This document shows positions 9,879 through 23,147 of a stretch of DNA of 62,607 bases, one piece after another. Every line of letters starts with the position of its first letter. Position 1 is the stretch's first letter. Below the pieces are notes generated by a model. It had not been told where the DNA came from. It was given only the letters and a program-made list of their open reading frames with translations, and did no database searches. The position numbers and the translations under genes were made by a program. This stretch comes from Luminiphilus sp. (GTDB lineage: Bacteria; Pseudomonadota; Gammaproteobacteria; Pseudomonadales; Halieaceae): contig JAOHHD010000006.1 of NCBI GenBank assembly GCA_028117185.1, forward strand, positions 1 through 62,607, given 5' to 3'.

Positions 9879-11420
9879 TTATCTCACACCATGCATTAAT
9901 TTTTTCAGCAGCGGCGAGAGAATCAACAGCACTGCGCCACCGGCTAGACCAATCACTAAGAGCTGACTGAACAGTTCGGTGTAGCCGGCCAGTGCGTCAG
10001 CGTTGTCTGTCAGTGTTGCACTAGTGGGGCGTGCGGCGATGGTGGCAATTTGCGCGGCAACATACGACGAGTAGGCCGAGGCAAGAAACCAGGTGCCCAT
10101 CATGACTCCCACCACCGAGGGGACGGCGAGCTTGGTCACTGCAGAGAGGCCCACAGGGCTTAAACAGAGTTCTCCCGTGGTGTGTAGCAAGTAGGCGCAA
10201 ATTAACCACCATGCCGATACCACGCCGGCCTCATTGGGGAATTGAGCGCCATAGACCAAGACACCAAACCCTAGGCCTGCCTGCGCAATGCCGAGTGAAA
10301 ACTTAACCGGCGTGCTCGGTTCGAGCCCGCGTTTGCCGAGACGTGTCCACAGTAGCGCGAATAACGGGGCTAATGAAAAGATGAAGAAAGAATTGGCGGC
10401 GCCAAATTGTGCAGCCGTGAGCGAGACGCCAAAGAGCGCTTTGTCCGTCACCCTGTCGGCGTATAGTGTCATCGACCCGGCGGCTTGTTCGAACAGTGCC
10501 CAAAAGATTACCGTCGATAACGTCAGCACAATGAGCACAAACATCCGCTCGCGCTCGACTTTATTGCATCGAGCAAACAAGAACCACGTTAGGCCGACCA
10601 AAACAGCCAATGACATGACATCGAGCAACGTACCCACCGTGTCGGTGAGTTGAACCAGCTGCCAAATCACGGCGACCATGACAAAACTGCCTAAATAAAT
10701 AGCGCGCTCTAAGGTCAGACCGGGAATGCCCACTAGCCGACTGAGCTGGCCCGGGTTGCGGGGTTCTCCATGGCCCAGTAAATAAGGCTGTCCCCACTGA
10801 AAGAAAATCAGGCCGATGAGCATGCCGATTCCGGCGGCGCCAAAGCCCCAAACCCAGCCATAGACTTCACCCAGCCATCCACACAAGAGCGTCGCCGCGA
10901 ATGCGCCGATATTTATGCCCATATAAAAGATGGTGAAGCCCGCGTCTCGTCGGGCGTCGCCCTCTGGGTATAGCTTGCCGACGACCGTCGATATATTGGG
11001 TTTGAGGAAGCCAACTCCCACTACAATGAGTGCCAGTGACAGATAAAAAATTGATAGCGCGCCATCATCTCGGACAATGCCGGCAGCGGTTTGCCGAGCG
11101 GCTTCTCCCTCGAAGGCCATACCGAGATGCCCGAGTACCAGTAAGACCCCGCCAAAGGTCACCGCTTTTCTCATGCCGATAAATCGATCAGCGACGAGCC
11201 CACCTAAAACGGGCATGGCATAGACCAGCGACGCATAACTCCCCAGCACACCCAGACCCGCGGCATCTGAAAATAAGTGGTACTTGGTTAAGTACAGTAA
11301 CAGCAAGTATTTCATGCCATAAAAGGAGAACCGCTCCCATAACTCTGTGGCGAAACAGATATAGAGGCCCTTTGGATGTCCCCAAAGATCGCCAGATTGA
11401 GAGGTGGTTGTAATGCTCAT
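9879..11420 (-). CDS. POT/PTR family proton-dependent oligopeptide transporter
   Basis: A 513-residue inner-membrane protein of 12-14 helices. It carries the POT family signature FTIFYMGINIG and the helix 1 motif FATELWERFSFYGMKY, which holds the E-x-x-E-R-F proton-coupling residues. It should import di- and tripeptides with protons, like DtpA/DtpB. The gene is convergent with the RND pump, the stop codons being only about 4 bp apart. The extra cytosolic helices typical of bacterial POT proteins are consistent with its length. Family certain, substrate range not known. Confidence 0.94.
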   Translation of the reverse strand: MSITTTSQSGDLWGHPKGLYICFATELWERFSFYGMKYLLLLYLTKYHLFSDAAGLGVLGSYASLVYAMPVLGGLVADRFIGMRKAVTFGGVLLVLGHLGMAFEGEAARQTAAGIVRDDGALSIFYLSLALIVVGVGFLKPNISTVVGKLYPEGDARRDAGFTIFYMGINIGAFAATLLCGWLGEVYGWVWGFGAAGIGMLIGLIFFQWGQPYLLGHGEPRNPGQLSRLVGIPGLTLERAIYLGSFVMVAVIWQLVQLTDTVGTLLDVMSLAVLVGLTWFLFARCNKVERERMFVLIVLTLSTVIFWALFEQAAGSMTLYADRVTDKALFGVSLTAAQFGAANSFFIFSLAPLFALLWTRLGKRGLEPSTPVKFSLGIAQAGLGFGVLVYGAQFPNEAGVVSAWWLICAYLLHTTGELCLSPVGLSAVTKLAVPSVVGVMMGTWFLASAYSSYVAAQIATIAARPTSATLTDNADALAGYTELFSQLLVIGLAGGAVLLILSPLLKKLMHGVR

Positions 11421-11522
11421 AGTTCGATGCCTTGCTGCATGAGGTTTGATGAGACCCAGTGTAATGTTGCATCGGAGTCGACAGATGTCGAGTCCGTTTT
11501 CATCGGCAGTATGAGCGGTATG

Positions 11523-12509
11523 TCATGCAGCCCTTGCCCTCGACGGTCCCATGAGCGCCTGTGCCATGTGTGCGGGGTCATTGATGCGCTTGACCTCGCT
11601 GAATAATGCGCCAGCTTGCGGGTAGTAAAGTCTGAGATACATCAGCCACTGTTTCACTGGGTTTACGGCGTAGCGGTCGTCGTAGCACTGTCGATTGCGT
11701 TCAAGAAACTGGATCAAGAGTTCCTGAGTTTGCTGCCAAGCAAAGGTGGGGGGGGCAACGCCCTGATAATGGCCTTGAATGGCGGCGGCGAGATCGGGAC
11801 GGCATAGCGCACCGCGCGCTAACATAAACGTGTCACAGCCGCTGATTGTGGCGCACCGTTTCACGTCGGAGGGGCTCCATAGCTCGCCATTAGCGATAAC
11901 AGGATAGGGCATTTTCTGCGTTGCCTGACGCAGCTGATGCCAGTGAGCGGGAGGGCGATAGCCCTGCCGCCGGGTGCGCGCGTGGACAGTGAGTTCGGTG
12001 AGCTCCACCTGAGCCAGGGCATCGAGTATTTCCTCGAACTGATCATCACTGTCATAACCCAGTCGGATCTTTGCGGTCACGGGAACCGTGTTGGGCACGC
12101 GTTCACGCACCGCTTGGCAGATGGATCTGATCAGTAGGGGTGATCGTAACAACGCTGCACCACCTTGGGAGCGGTTCACGGTCTTGGCGGGGCAGCCAAA
12201 GTTGAGGTCAATGCCGGGCGCACCGAGGTCAGCGGCGCGGGCCGCATTGGCGGCCATCAAGGCGGGGTCAGATCCCAAAAGCTGAACAAAGACCGGCACG
12301 CCCGAGGGGGTCACACCGCCTTGTTTGAGTTCTGGCGCATACCGGTAGAATACTCGCCGAGGGAGGAGTGTTTGAGAAACGCGCACAAATTCGGTGACAC
12401 AGCGCGCGTAGCCGCCAATCGCGGTCAACTGGTCGCGCATGATGGCGTCCAATACCCCCTCCATGGGGGCCAGAATAAGGCGAGGAACAGCGGGTGGAGT
12501 CTGCGACAT
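11523..12509 (-). CDS. dusC: tRNA-dihydrouridine(16) synthase DusC
   Basis: A flavoenzyme that reduces uridine to dihydrouridine in the tRNA D loop. Visible motifs are APMEGVLD at the N-terminus, DLNFGCPAKTVNRS with the catalytic Cys, AKIRLGYD, TVHARTRRQGY and IANGEL, all typical of the Dus TIM barrel. APMEGV rather than APM.DVT points to DusC. The ATG at 12509 gives 328 residues; a GTG nine codons upstream is an alternative, and neither has a clear ribosome site. Divergent from accA. Confidence 0.9.
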   Translation of the reverse strand: MSQTPPAVPRLILAPMEGVLDAIMRDQLTAIGGYARCVTEFVRVSQTLLPRRVFYRYAPELKQGGVTPSGVPVFVQLLGSDPALMAANAARAADLGAPGIDLNFGCPAKTVNRSQGGAALLRSPLLIRSICQAVRERVPNTVPVTAKIRLGYDSDDQFEEILDALAQVELTELTVHARTRRQGYRPPAHWHQLRQATQKMPYPVIANGELWSPSDVKRCATISGCDTFMLARGALCRPDLAAAIQGHYQGVAPPTFAWQQTQELLIQFLERNRQCYDDRYAVNPVKQWLMYLRLYYPQAGALFSEVKRINDPAHMAQALMGPSRARAA

Positions 12510-12648
12510 GGTGCGCAGGGTAACGAGATAAACCACCTTTTAACAGTGGGGCACTGCTGATTGCCGCCCCTTTGCAGACTCTCAATGCAATCTATAGAGT
12601 AAGCACTACAGTCAGCGATACAGCAATTTTAGGAGCCAAGCGAGCAAC

Positions 12649-13596
12649 ATGAATCCGAACTATCTCGACTTTGAGCAGCCGATTGCAGAACTCGAAATGA
12701 AAATTGAGGAGTTGCAAGGCGTCAGCGATGATGCCGAACTCAATCTGGGTGATGAAATAAACCGTCTGCGTGAAAAGTCGACCGCACTGACGGCAAAGAT
12801 TTATACCGATCTCAGCGCGTGGGATACAGTGCGAGTGGCCAGGCATCCACAGCGACCGTACTCCCTCGATTACATCCCGGAAATGTTCACTGAATTTGAC
12901 GAATTGCACGGCGATCGGCACTTTGCAGACGATAAGGCGATTGTTGGCGGCATTGCTCGCTTAGAGGGCAGACCCGTGATGGTGATTGGTCAGGAGAAGG
13001 GCCGCGCCGTGAAAGACAAGGTGTATCGAAACTTTGGTATGCCAAAGCCTGAGGGTTATCGAAAGGCAATGCGTCTGATGCAGATGGCCGAGCGTTTTAA
13101 AATGCCCGTGATCACTTTGATTGATACGCCGGGGGCCTATCCGGGCATCGATTCGGAGGAGCGCGGCATTTCAGAGGCGATTGCGCAGAACTTGGCAGTG
13201 ATGTCGCGACTCAAGACCCCGCTGGTTTGTATCGTGATCGGAGAGGGCTCCTCGGGCGGCGCCTTGGGGATTGGCGTCGGCGATCACCTCGCGATGCTTC
13301 AATATTCAACGTACTTTGTCATCTCACCTGAGGGCTGTGCCAATATCATTTGGAAAAGTTCCGACTATGCACCAGACGCCGCAGCGGCAATGGGCGTGAC
13401 CTCCTCTAAGCTAGAAGAGCTGGGTATTGTCGACGCGACCATCCCCGAGCCACTCGGGGGCGCTCACCGGGATCCGGTGGAAATGGCCAGTCGATTAAAG
13501 CGCCATTTAATCGCGCAGATCGATCGGCTGTCGGCGATGAATGAGGACGAGATGCTCGAGACGCGCTATCGGCGATTAATGTCTTACGGTAACTGA
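12649..13596 (+). CDS. accA: Acetyl-CoA carboxylase carboxyltransferase subunit alpha
   Basis: A 315-residue protein close in length to E. coli AccA. It opens with the AccA N-terminal [20 protein letters not shown] and carries [17 protein letters not shown] and [12 protein letters not shown], the crotonase-like carboxyltransferase core. With AccD it transfers the carboxyl group from biotin to acetyl-CoA, the first step of fatty acid synthesis. It is preceded by AGGAG and followed 17 bp later by tilS, the common gammaproteobacterial arrangement. Confidence 0.97.
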   Translation: MNPNYLDFEQPIAELEMKIEELQGVSDDAELNLGDEINRLREKSTALTAKIYTDLSAWDTVRVARHPQRPYSLDYIPEMFTEFDELHGDRHFADDKAIVGGIARLEGRPVMVIGQEKGRAVKDKVYRNFGMPKPEGYRKAMRLMQMAERFKMPVITLIDTPGAYPGIDSEERGISEAIAQNLAVMSRLKTPLVCIVIGEGSSGGALGIGVGDHLAMLQYSTYFVISPEGCANIIWKSSDYAPDAAAAMGVTSSKLEELGIVDATIPEPLGGAHRDPVEMASRLKRHLIAQIDRLSAMNEDEMLETRYRRLMSYGN

Positions 13597-13613
13597 CCGC
13601 TAGGGCCACGCCA

Positions 13614-14918
13614 GTGCGCGAACTACTCGCCACACTGCCAGAGCCGATTGCGACTGCGCCCGGCTGGTGGGTGGCTTTATCGGGCGGCGCAGATAGCGTC
13701 GCACTGTTATATGCGCTGGTGGCGTATCGTGGTGATACGAGTTTGCCGCCCATTCGCGCGATTCATATTAATCATGGCCTGCATCCGGATGCGCCGCAAT
13801 GGGTTGCGGTTTGCGAGCAGCATTGCCGTGCACTTTCTGTCCCATTACAGGTCAGTGAATGCCATGTCGACGCCGCGGGGCGGGGACTTGAGGCCAACGC
13901 GCGCGCGGAGCGCTATCGTATTTTTGAGGCGGCCTTGGGTCGAGACGAGGTATTGTTTACCGCGCATCACGCTGATGACATGGTTGAAACTGTATTGCTG
14001 CGCCTTTTTCGCGGCGCCGGCCCTAAGGGGCTTGCGGGCATTCCGCGTCAACGAGCGTGCGCTGAGGGTGTCATTTATCGTCCTTTTCTTGATGTCAGTG
14101 CGGCGTCCTTGCGGACAGCCCTGGAGGCCGCGGGGCTCGATTATGTGATCGATCCCAGTAACCTCGAATCAGATCAAGACCGCAATTATGTGCGCCATGA
14201 GGTGCTGCCAGTGGTAGCCCAGCGCTGGCCGGGTTATCGCGAGACGATTCTTCGTGCGGCAACGCTTCAGGCCATGGCGCAGCAGCGACTCAGCGCACTG
14301 CCGTTGCGTCACGCGCAGACCGTGCTGGGCGAGCCGGCATTGCTGATTGATTCAGCGCTCGACCCGCAAACACTGGCGGGGCAGCTGCATCAATGGTTGA
14401 GTGAGACGACCGTCACCATGCCCGATCGACGCCGGCTATTGGAGTTAGCGCGACAGGCTTTGACGGCAGACCGGGATCGGCAGCCAGAATTGGTGTGGGC
14501 AGATCGGTATCTGCGCGTATGGAATGGTCTTATCGTGGATAGCACTGCGCCCGAGTCAGCGCAGCGCTTTCCTGAAGCGGTGACGGTGGGTGAGCCACAG
14601 CAAGGCGAATGGGGGCGGTTGGACTGGGAGATCAGCAATAACTCAGTAGGCCTGGCACGTGGTGAAGTCATGAGCGCCATCACGACCGATAAATTGACCG
14701 TCTTGACGCTTCCCAATCGCCCCGAAAAGCCGGTCAAAAAGTGGCTTCAAGAGATGAGAATTCCCCCGTGGTGGCGTCGCCATCTCCCTGTTTTAATGAG
14801 AAAAAATGTGCCCGTCTGGTTGCTGCCTGTTGGCCCTCTTGGCGGGGATGACCAACCCGATGTGCTGTCATCGGAGCAATGCCTTCGACCGATTTGGACG
14901 CTGCCCGCGCGCTTTTAA
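13614..14918 (+). CDS. tilS: tRNA(Ile)-lysidine synthase TilS
   Basis: A 434-residue ATP-dependent enzyme that converts cytidine 34 of tRNA-Ile(CAU) to lysidine. The PP-loop SGGADS is at residues 23-28, followed by IHINHGLHPDA and the HHADDMVETVLLRLFRGAG segment of the N-terminal ATPase domain. The RNA-binding C-terminal domain ends with PPWWRRHLPVL. The start codon is GTG, 17 bp after the accA stop, implying co-transcription with accA. Confidence 0.94.
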   Translation: MRELLATLPEPIATAPGWWVALSGGADSVALLYALVAYRGDTSLPPIRAIHINHGLHPDAPQWVAVCEQHCRALSVPLQVSECHVDAAGRGLEANARAERYRIFEAALGRDEVLFTAHHADDMVETVLLRLFRGAGPKGLAGIPRQRACAEGVIYRPFLDVSAASLRTALEAAGLDYVIDPSNLESDQDRNYVRHEVLPVVAQRWPGYRETILRAATLQAMAQQRLSALPLRHAQTVLGEPALLIDSALDPQTLAGQLHQWLSETTVTMPDRRRLLELARQALTADRDRQPELVWADRYLRVWNGLIVDSTAPESAQRFPEAVTVGEPQQGEWGRLDWEISNNSVGLARGEVMSAITTDKLTVLTLPNRPEKPVKKWLQEMRIPPWWRRHLPVLMRKNVPVWLLPVGPLGGDDQPDVLSSEQCLRPIWTLPARF

Positions 14919-14919
14919 A

Positions 14920-14948
14920 TTGAGCCCGATGAGGGTTCCTGTTAGACT
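14920..14948 (+). promoter_or_regulatory. Candidate sigma-70 promoter for pyrG operon
   Basis: TTGAGC (14920-14925) and TAGACT (14943-14948) are separated by 17 bp, about 75 bp before the pyrG start codon and just after the tilS stop. Spacing is ideal and the hexamers match the consensus moderately. Inferred only. Confidence 0.45.
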
Positions 14949-15001
14949 AATCGTCCATCGGAGAGGCACTCTCAAGAGGCGCTGAACGGGCGTCCGGTTA
15001 G

Positions 15002-17520
<2,519 letters not shown>

Positions 17521-17532
17521 ATCATCTTTTGA

Positions 17533-19117
<1,585 letters not shown>

Positions 19118-19121
<4 letters not shown>

Positions 19122-19816
19122 AGCGACTTTGGGCAGTTGTGCCTGCCGCAGGAATGGGTAGTCGCCTTGGCGGCGATGTCCCAAAACAATATCGCGACGT
19201 CGCGGGAATGCCGCTGCTGGAGCACACCCTGCGCTCGCTCCTGCAATCGTCCGCTATTTGCGGCGTTGTCGTTGCCATTGACCCCGCTGATCGACGCGCC
19301 GACATGATTGCCAGTCTCTCCGACGGGCGAGTGCAAACGACGCCCGGCGGAGTGACCCGTGCACACTCCGTTTTGGCTGGCCTTGACGCCCTTGAAGAGC
19401 ATGTTTCCGAGGGTGACTGGGCGCTGGTTCACGATGCGGCCAGACCTTGCCTCACGGTGGATGCCTTAGCGGCCTTAATCGACCGTGCGCGTGCGCTCGG
19501 AGAAGGCGTGATCCTAGCCGAGCCCGTTGCCGATACACTGAAGCAGGTCAATGATCGGGGCGAGATCGAGAAAACGGTGGATCGATCGATATTATGGCGC
19601 GCGCAAACGCCGCAGCTTTTCCCGCTGTTGCCGCTTCGGGATGCGCTGCGGCACTGTATTGATCAGGGCGTATCGGTGACCGACGAGGCCATGGCGATGG
19701 AACGCGCGGGGCGGCCCGTTCACGTTGTTGAGGGAGCGTCGAGTAACATCAAGGTGACGGTGGAGGCTGATCTGATTTTCGCCGACCTGTTTCTCAGAGA
19801 AGCCGGGGAGCGCTGA
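19118..19816 (+). CDS. ispD: 2-C-methyl-D-erythritol 4-phosphate cytidylyltransferase
   Basis: A 232-residue enzyme of the MEP isoprenoid pathway that forms CDP-methylerythritol. The CTP-binding motif [18 protein letters not shown] is at the N-terminus, HDAARPCL in the middle, and AQTPQLFPL and [11 protein letters not shown] in the C-terminal half. The start is GTG inside a GTGA overlap with ftsB. ispF follows two bases later, giving a two-gene MEP unit. Confidence 0.96.
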
Positions 19817-19818
19817 GT

Positions 19819-20310
19819 ATGACGATGCGGATAGGCCATGGTTACGACGTGCATGCTTGTGGAGAGGGCAGCCACATTGTGCTCGGCGGTACCACCATCG
19901 ATTGCGGCTTTGGTTTGATAGCGCACTCAGACGGTGATGTGGTGCTGCATGCACTGTGCGACGCATTGTTAGGCGCTGCAGGCCTGGGCGATATCGGTCG
20001 CCATTTTCCCGACACGGATGAGCAATTTCGGGGCGTGGATAGCCGGGTTTTACTGCAAACCGTTATCGGCAAGTTGGCGCAACAAGGGTGGTCGGTGGGC
20101 AATGTTGATATCACCGTCGTCGCGCAGGCACCTCGCCTGAGTGATTATATCGGCTCGATGGAGGCGCACATTGCGTCAGATCTTGGCGTGGGTGTCAGCG
20201 CCGTTAATGTCAAAGCAACGACCACTGAACGCCTTGGCTTTGAAGGTCGCAGCGAGGGTATCGCGAGTTATGCGGTAGCACTCATTGTGCAAGGCGGTGA
20301 TCGTCCGTGA
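19819..20310 (+). CDS. ispF: 2-C-methyl-D-erythritol 2,4-cyclodiphosphate synthase
   Basis: A 163-residue enzyme converting CDP-ME-2-phosphate to the cyclodiphosphate in the MEP pathway. The zinc-binding motif GYDVHA is at the N-terminus, with [18 protein letters not shown] next and the [13 protein letters not shown] motif near the C-terminus. In most gammaproteobacteria truD and surE come next; here pcm overlaps the ispF stop directly. Confidence 0.96.
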   Translation: MTMRIGHGYDVHACGEGSHIVLGGTTIDCGFGLIAHSDGDVVLHALCDALLGAAGLGDIGRHFPDTDEQFRGVDSRVLLQTVIGKLAQQGWSVGNVDITVVAQAPRLSDYIGSMEAHIASDLGVGVSAVNVKATTTERLGFEGRSEGIASYAVALIVQGGDRP

Positions 20311-20960
20311 GTCGAATGGGTATTGGTATGACGTCGCAGCGAACGCGAGAGCGTTTGATTCAGCGCTTAATGGATCAAGGCATCACGCGGTTCGAAGTGC
20401 TAGAGGCCATTCGGAGTGTGCCGCGTCATCTGTTTGTTGATGAGGCGTTGGCGCACCGATCCTATGAGGACACGGCCCTGCCGATTGGCTACGGGCAGAC
20501 ACTGTCGCAACCCTACATGGTAGCGAGAATGAGTGAGTTGGCGCTGGCGCGTGGTAAGCCGCGTAAAGTCCTGGAGATCGGCAGTGGGTCGGGTTATCAA
20601 ACTGCTATTTTGGCATCGCTGGTGGATGAAATATGCGCGATTGAACGGATCAAGCCGCTACAAGAACGAGCACGAAAGCAATTGCGTGCCTTACGAGTGC
20701 GCAACGTTCGGTTGCGGCATGGAGATGGTCTTGAGGGCTGGCCAAGTGAGGCCCCATTTGACTTAATTCTGGGTGCGGCGGCGCCCGAGAGCGTTCCGAA
20801 CGCGTTGCTGGAACAGCTCGCTCCGGATGGCTGCATGATTCTGCCAGTGGGGGGGAATCGGCAGCGTTTAATGATGATTACCGCGACGCCTGACGGCTTT
20901 GTTGAAGAAGTGATCGAAGAGGTGAATTTTGTGCCAATGATCAGTGGTGTTGCTAGATGA
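20307..20960 (+). CDS. pcm: Protein-L-isoaspartate O-methyltransferase
   Basis: A SAM-dependent enzyme that repairs isoaspartyl residues in damaged proteins. It has [35 protein letters not shown], the SAM motif [15 protein letters not shown] and the C-terminal [10 protein letters not shown]. The GTG at 20307 overlaps the ispF stop; ATG codons at 20316 and 20328 are alternatives, the last giving the classic [10 protein letters not shown] start. Its stop overlaps the DUF368 gene. Confidence 0.94.
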   Translation: MSRMGIGMTSQRTRERLIQRLMDQGITRFEVLEAIRSVPRHLFVDEALAHRSYEDTALPIGYGQTLSQPYMVARMSELALARGKPRKVLEIGSGSGYQTAILASLVDEICAIERIKPLQERARKQLRALRVRNVRLRHGDGLEGWPSEAPFDLILGAAAPESVPNALLEQLAPDGCMILPVGGNRQRLMMITATPDGFVEEVIEEVNFVPMISGVAR

Positions 20961-21868
20961 AGCCCAATCCTATGGGCATCTATGCACGCGGTGTGGCGAT
21001 GGGTGCGGCAGATATTGTGCCCGGTGTGTCGGGCGGCACGGTTGCCTTAATTACGGGCATTTACGCGCGTTTACTGGGCGCCTTGGTCAAGATCGATAAG
21101 CAGGCCATCGCGTTTTTCTTCAGTGGCCGTTGGCGCGCACTGTGGCATCGACTGGACGGCCCTTTTTTGGGTTGGCTATTGGCGGGTATTCTCACTGCTA
21201 TCTTTTCTCTCGCCTCGGTCATTCACTGGTTGCTGTTGCATTATCCTCAGCCCCTGTGGTCTTTTTTTTCAGGCCTCATTCTCATCAGTGGCGCGTTACT
21301 GTTGCGCAGCGAGGTCTCGCTGGATCGATGGGGCCGTGTGGGCCTCTTTGCCTTGGGTGTTGCGCTGGCGGTAGCGATCTCGCTGGCGCCGCCGATCCCT
21401 TTTTCAGCTAGCCTACTGGGGTTCTTTGTTGCCGGCGCCATTGCGATCTGCGCAATGATCTTGCCGGGTATCTCTGGCAGTTTCATGTTGGTGTTGCTGG
21501 GTATGTATGGTCCGGTGCTCGGAGCGGTGAAAAGTCTGCAGATTGCGGAGCTGTCAGTGTTTGCGGTGGGGTGCGCAGTAGGGCTAGTCACCTTCGCGCG
21601 GATTCTGAATTTTCTTTTACTGCGGGCGCGCGTCGCGATGATGGCTTTTTTAAGCGGCGTATTGCTGGGCTCTTTGTCATCTGTATGGCCGTGGCAGATT
21701 ACTGTTTTAGTTGACTCGGTGGGTGGATCTGTTGAGTTGACGCGGCCGGTATTACCGCTCAACCCATTACTGATCGATCCTCAAGTGATGCTGTGCCTTG
21801 CCAGTTTTGCGCTGGGACTGACCTTGGTCTGGTCCATTACGGCTTTAGCAAGGCGCGAGGCATCGTGA
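20957..21868 (+). CDS. DUF368 polytopic membrane protein
   Basis: A 303-residue inner-membrane protein with about eight hydrophobic helices. It opens with the family signature [17 protein letters not shown] and repeats the related [18 protein letters not shown] in its second half, as expected for an inverted-repeat transporter fold. DUF368 proteins have been linked to undecaprenyl-phosphate flipping (PopT) together with the DedA family; whether this member does so is inference. It overlaps pcm by 4 bp and precedes nlpD. Confidence 0.9.
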   Translation: MKPNPMGIYARGVAMGAADIVPGVSGGTVALITGIYARLLGALVKIDKQAIAFFFSGRWRALWHRLDGPFLGWLLAGILTAIFSLASVIHWLLLHYPQPLWSFFSGLILISGALLLRSEVSLDRWGRVGLFALGVALAVAISLAPPIPFSASLLGFFVAGAIAICAMILPGISGSFMLVLLGMYGPVLGAVKSLQIAELSVFAVGCAVGLVTFARILNFLLLRARVAMMAFLSGVLLGSLSSVWPWQITVLVDSVGGSVELTRPVLPLNPLLIDPQVMLCLASFALGLTLVWSITALARREAS

Positions 21869-21875
21869 GCGTGCG

Positions 21876-22730
21876 ATGCAACGAATGAATCGCTGGTTTG
21901 TGGCCTGTATGGCGGGCGTGTTGTTGAGTGCTTGCGCAGATCATCCCCCCGCGGTGATCGAGGATCGCTCGGTACAGCGTGTCGATGTCGCGCCTGAAGT
22001 GCGGCAATCAGTGCCATCCGAACAAGTGGTTAAACCCACCTTGCCTCAGGGCCCAGATTATCGCGTTCAGCCCGGGGATACGCTGTATTCGGTGGCTTTT
22101 AGGTTGGGTATGGATTACCGGACGCTGGCCCAGTTTAACGAGATTGAGCCACCCTTTACGATTGTAGTGGGTGAGCAGTTGCGAACGATTCCTCCGGTAT
22201 CGCGGCCCGAGCCGGCTCCAGAAGTTGTGGCATCGTTGCCGCTACCGAGTGACGACGTAGCGCGTAATCCGACATCAAAGCCAGCCACTGCCCCTAAAAT
22301 GCCGGTGGCAGAAAAAAAACCGGTGACCGTGACCGCCGCTAAGCCCGCACTCACGAACGCCCCGGTCAGTCGATGGCTATGGCCTGTATCAGGCACGGTC
22401 AGTCGCGGTTTTGCGGGTGATCGCAATAAGGGGTTAGACCTGGTCGGTCAGCGTGGCGATCCGGTGGTGGCAACCGCTGATGGCGTAGTGGTGTATGCCG
22501 GGTCGGGTGTGACCGGGTATGGCGTGTTATTGATCGTCAAGCACAACGACACTTACCTAAGTGCTTATGGGCACAATGACGAGCTCCTGGTAAGCGAGGG
22601 CGCCTTCGTGGCGGCGGGTGAGACCATCGCCCGGATGGGCAGCACAAGTACTGATTCGGTCAAGTTACATTTTGAGATACGACGTAATGGTAGTCCGATA
22701 GACCCCATGACAGTGCTACCGAGTCGGTAA
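21876..22730 (+). CDS. nlpD: NlpD-like lipoprotein, LysM and degenerate M23 domains
   Basis: A 284-residue murein-associated lipoprotein. The lipobox LLSAC sits at about residues 16-20, a LysM domain follows (YRVQPGDTLYSVAFRLGMDY, about 62-105), then a Pro/Ala linker and a C-terminal LytM domain. The M23 zinc ligands are altered: NKGLD replaces HKG.D, and KLH replaces HLH. As in E. coli NlpD it is therefore likely an amidase activator (AmiC) rather than an enzyme. The rpoS gene that normally follows nlpD is absent; fdxA lies convergently 33 bp away. Confidence 0.92.
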   Translation: MQRMNRWFVACMAGVLLSACADHPPAVIEDRSVQRVDVAPEVRQSVPSEQVVKPTLPQGPDYRVQPGDTLYSVAFRLGMDYRTLAQFNEIEPPFTIVVGEQLRTIPPVSRPEPAPEVVASLPLPSDDVARNPTSKPATAPKMPVAEKKPVTVTAAKPALTNAPVSRWLWPVSGTVSRGFAGDRNKGLDLVGQRGDPVVATADGVVVYAGSGVTGYGVLLIVKHNDTYLSAYGHNDELLVSEGAFVAAGETIARMGSTSTDSVKLHFEIRRNGSPIDPMTVLPSR

Positions 22731-22763
22731 GGCGTGAAGCCGCTCGCGCGGCGCGCCCGTTAG

Positions 22764-23087
22764 TCAGCGTTCAAGTAGTTCCAGCTTGCCGGATTTGCCC
22801 GCCCAGTCTTCCGCATCGGGTAGCGGCTCTTTGCGTTCGGTAATGTTTGGCCACACTTCGGCGAGTTCAGTGTTGAGCGCCAGAAAGTTTTCCTGATCAG
22901 CGGGTAGCTCGTCTTCTGAAAAAATGGCGTCCACCGGACACTCAGGCTCGCAGAGCGCGCAATCAATGCACTCGTCCGGATGGATAACCAAGAAATTCGG
23001 ACCCTCATAAAAACAATCGACCGGGCATACTTCGACACAATCCGTATGCTTGCACTTGATGCAATCTTCACCGACAACGAACGTCAT
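22764..23087 (-). CDS. fdxA: 7Fe ferredoxin FdxA
   Basis: A 107-residue ferredoxin with two clusters. The first cysteine set is [18 protein letters not shown] and the second [16 protein letters not shown], the [3Fe-4S]/[4Fe-4S] arrangement of the Azotobacter FdI-type family, with the usual long C-terminal extension. It serves in electron transfer. The neighbouring mutS on the same strand is the conserved fdxA-mutS pairing of Pseudomonas-like genomes. Confidence 0.95.
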   Translation of the reverse strand: MTFVVGEDCIKCKHTDCVEVCPVDCFYEGPNFLVIHPDECIDCALCEPECPVDAIFSEDELPADQENFLALNTELAEVWPNITERKEPLPDAEDWAGKSGKLELLER

Positions 23088-23147
23088 ACCAATACCTCAC
23101 TTAGCTCAGGGCGAAGGATACTGGTTGAGGCCGGTTTTGAAAACTAT

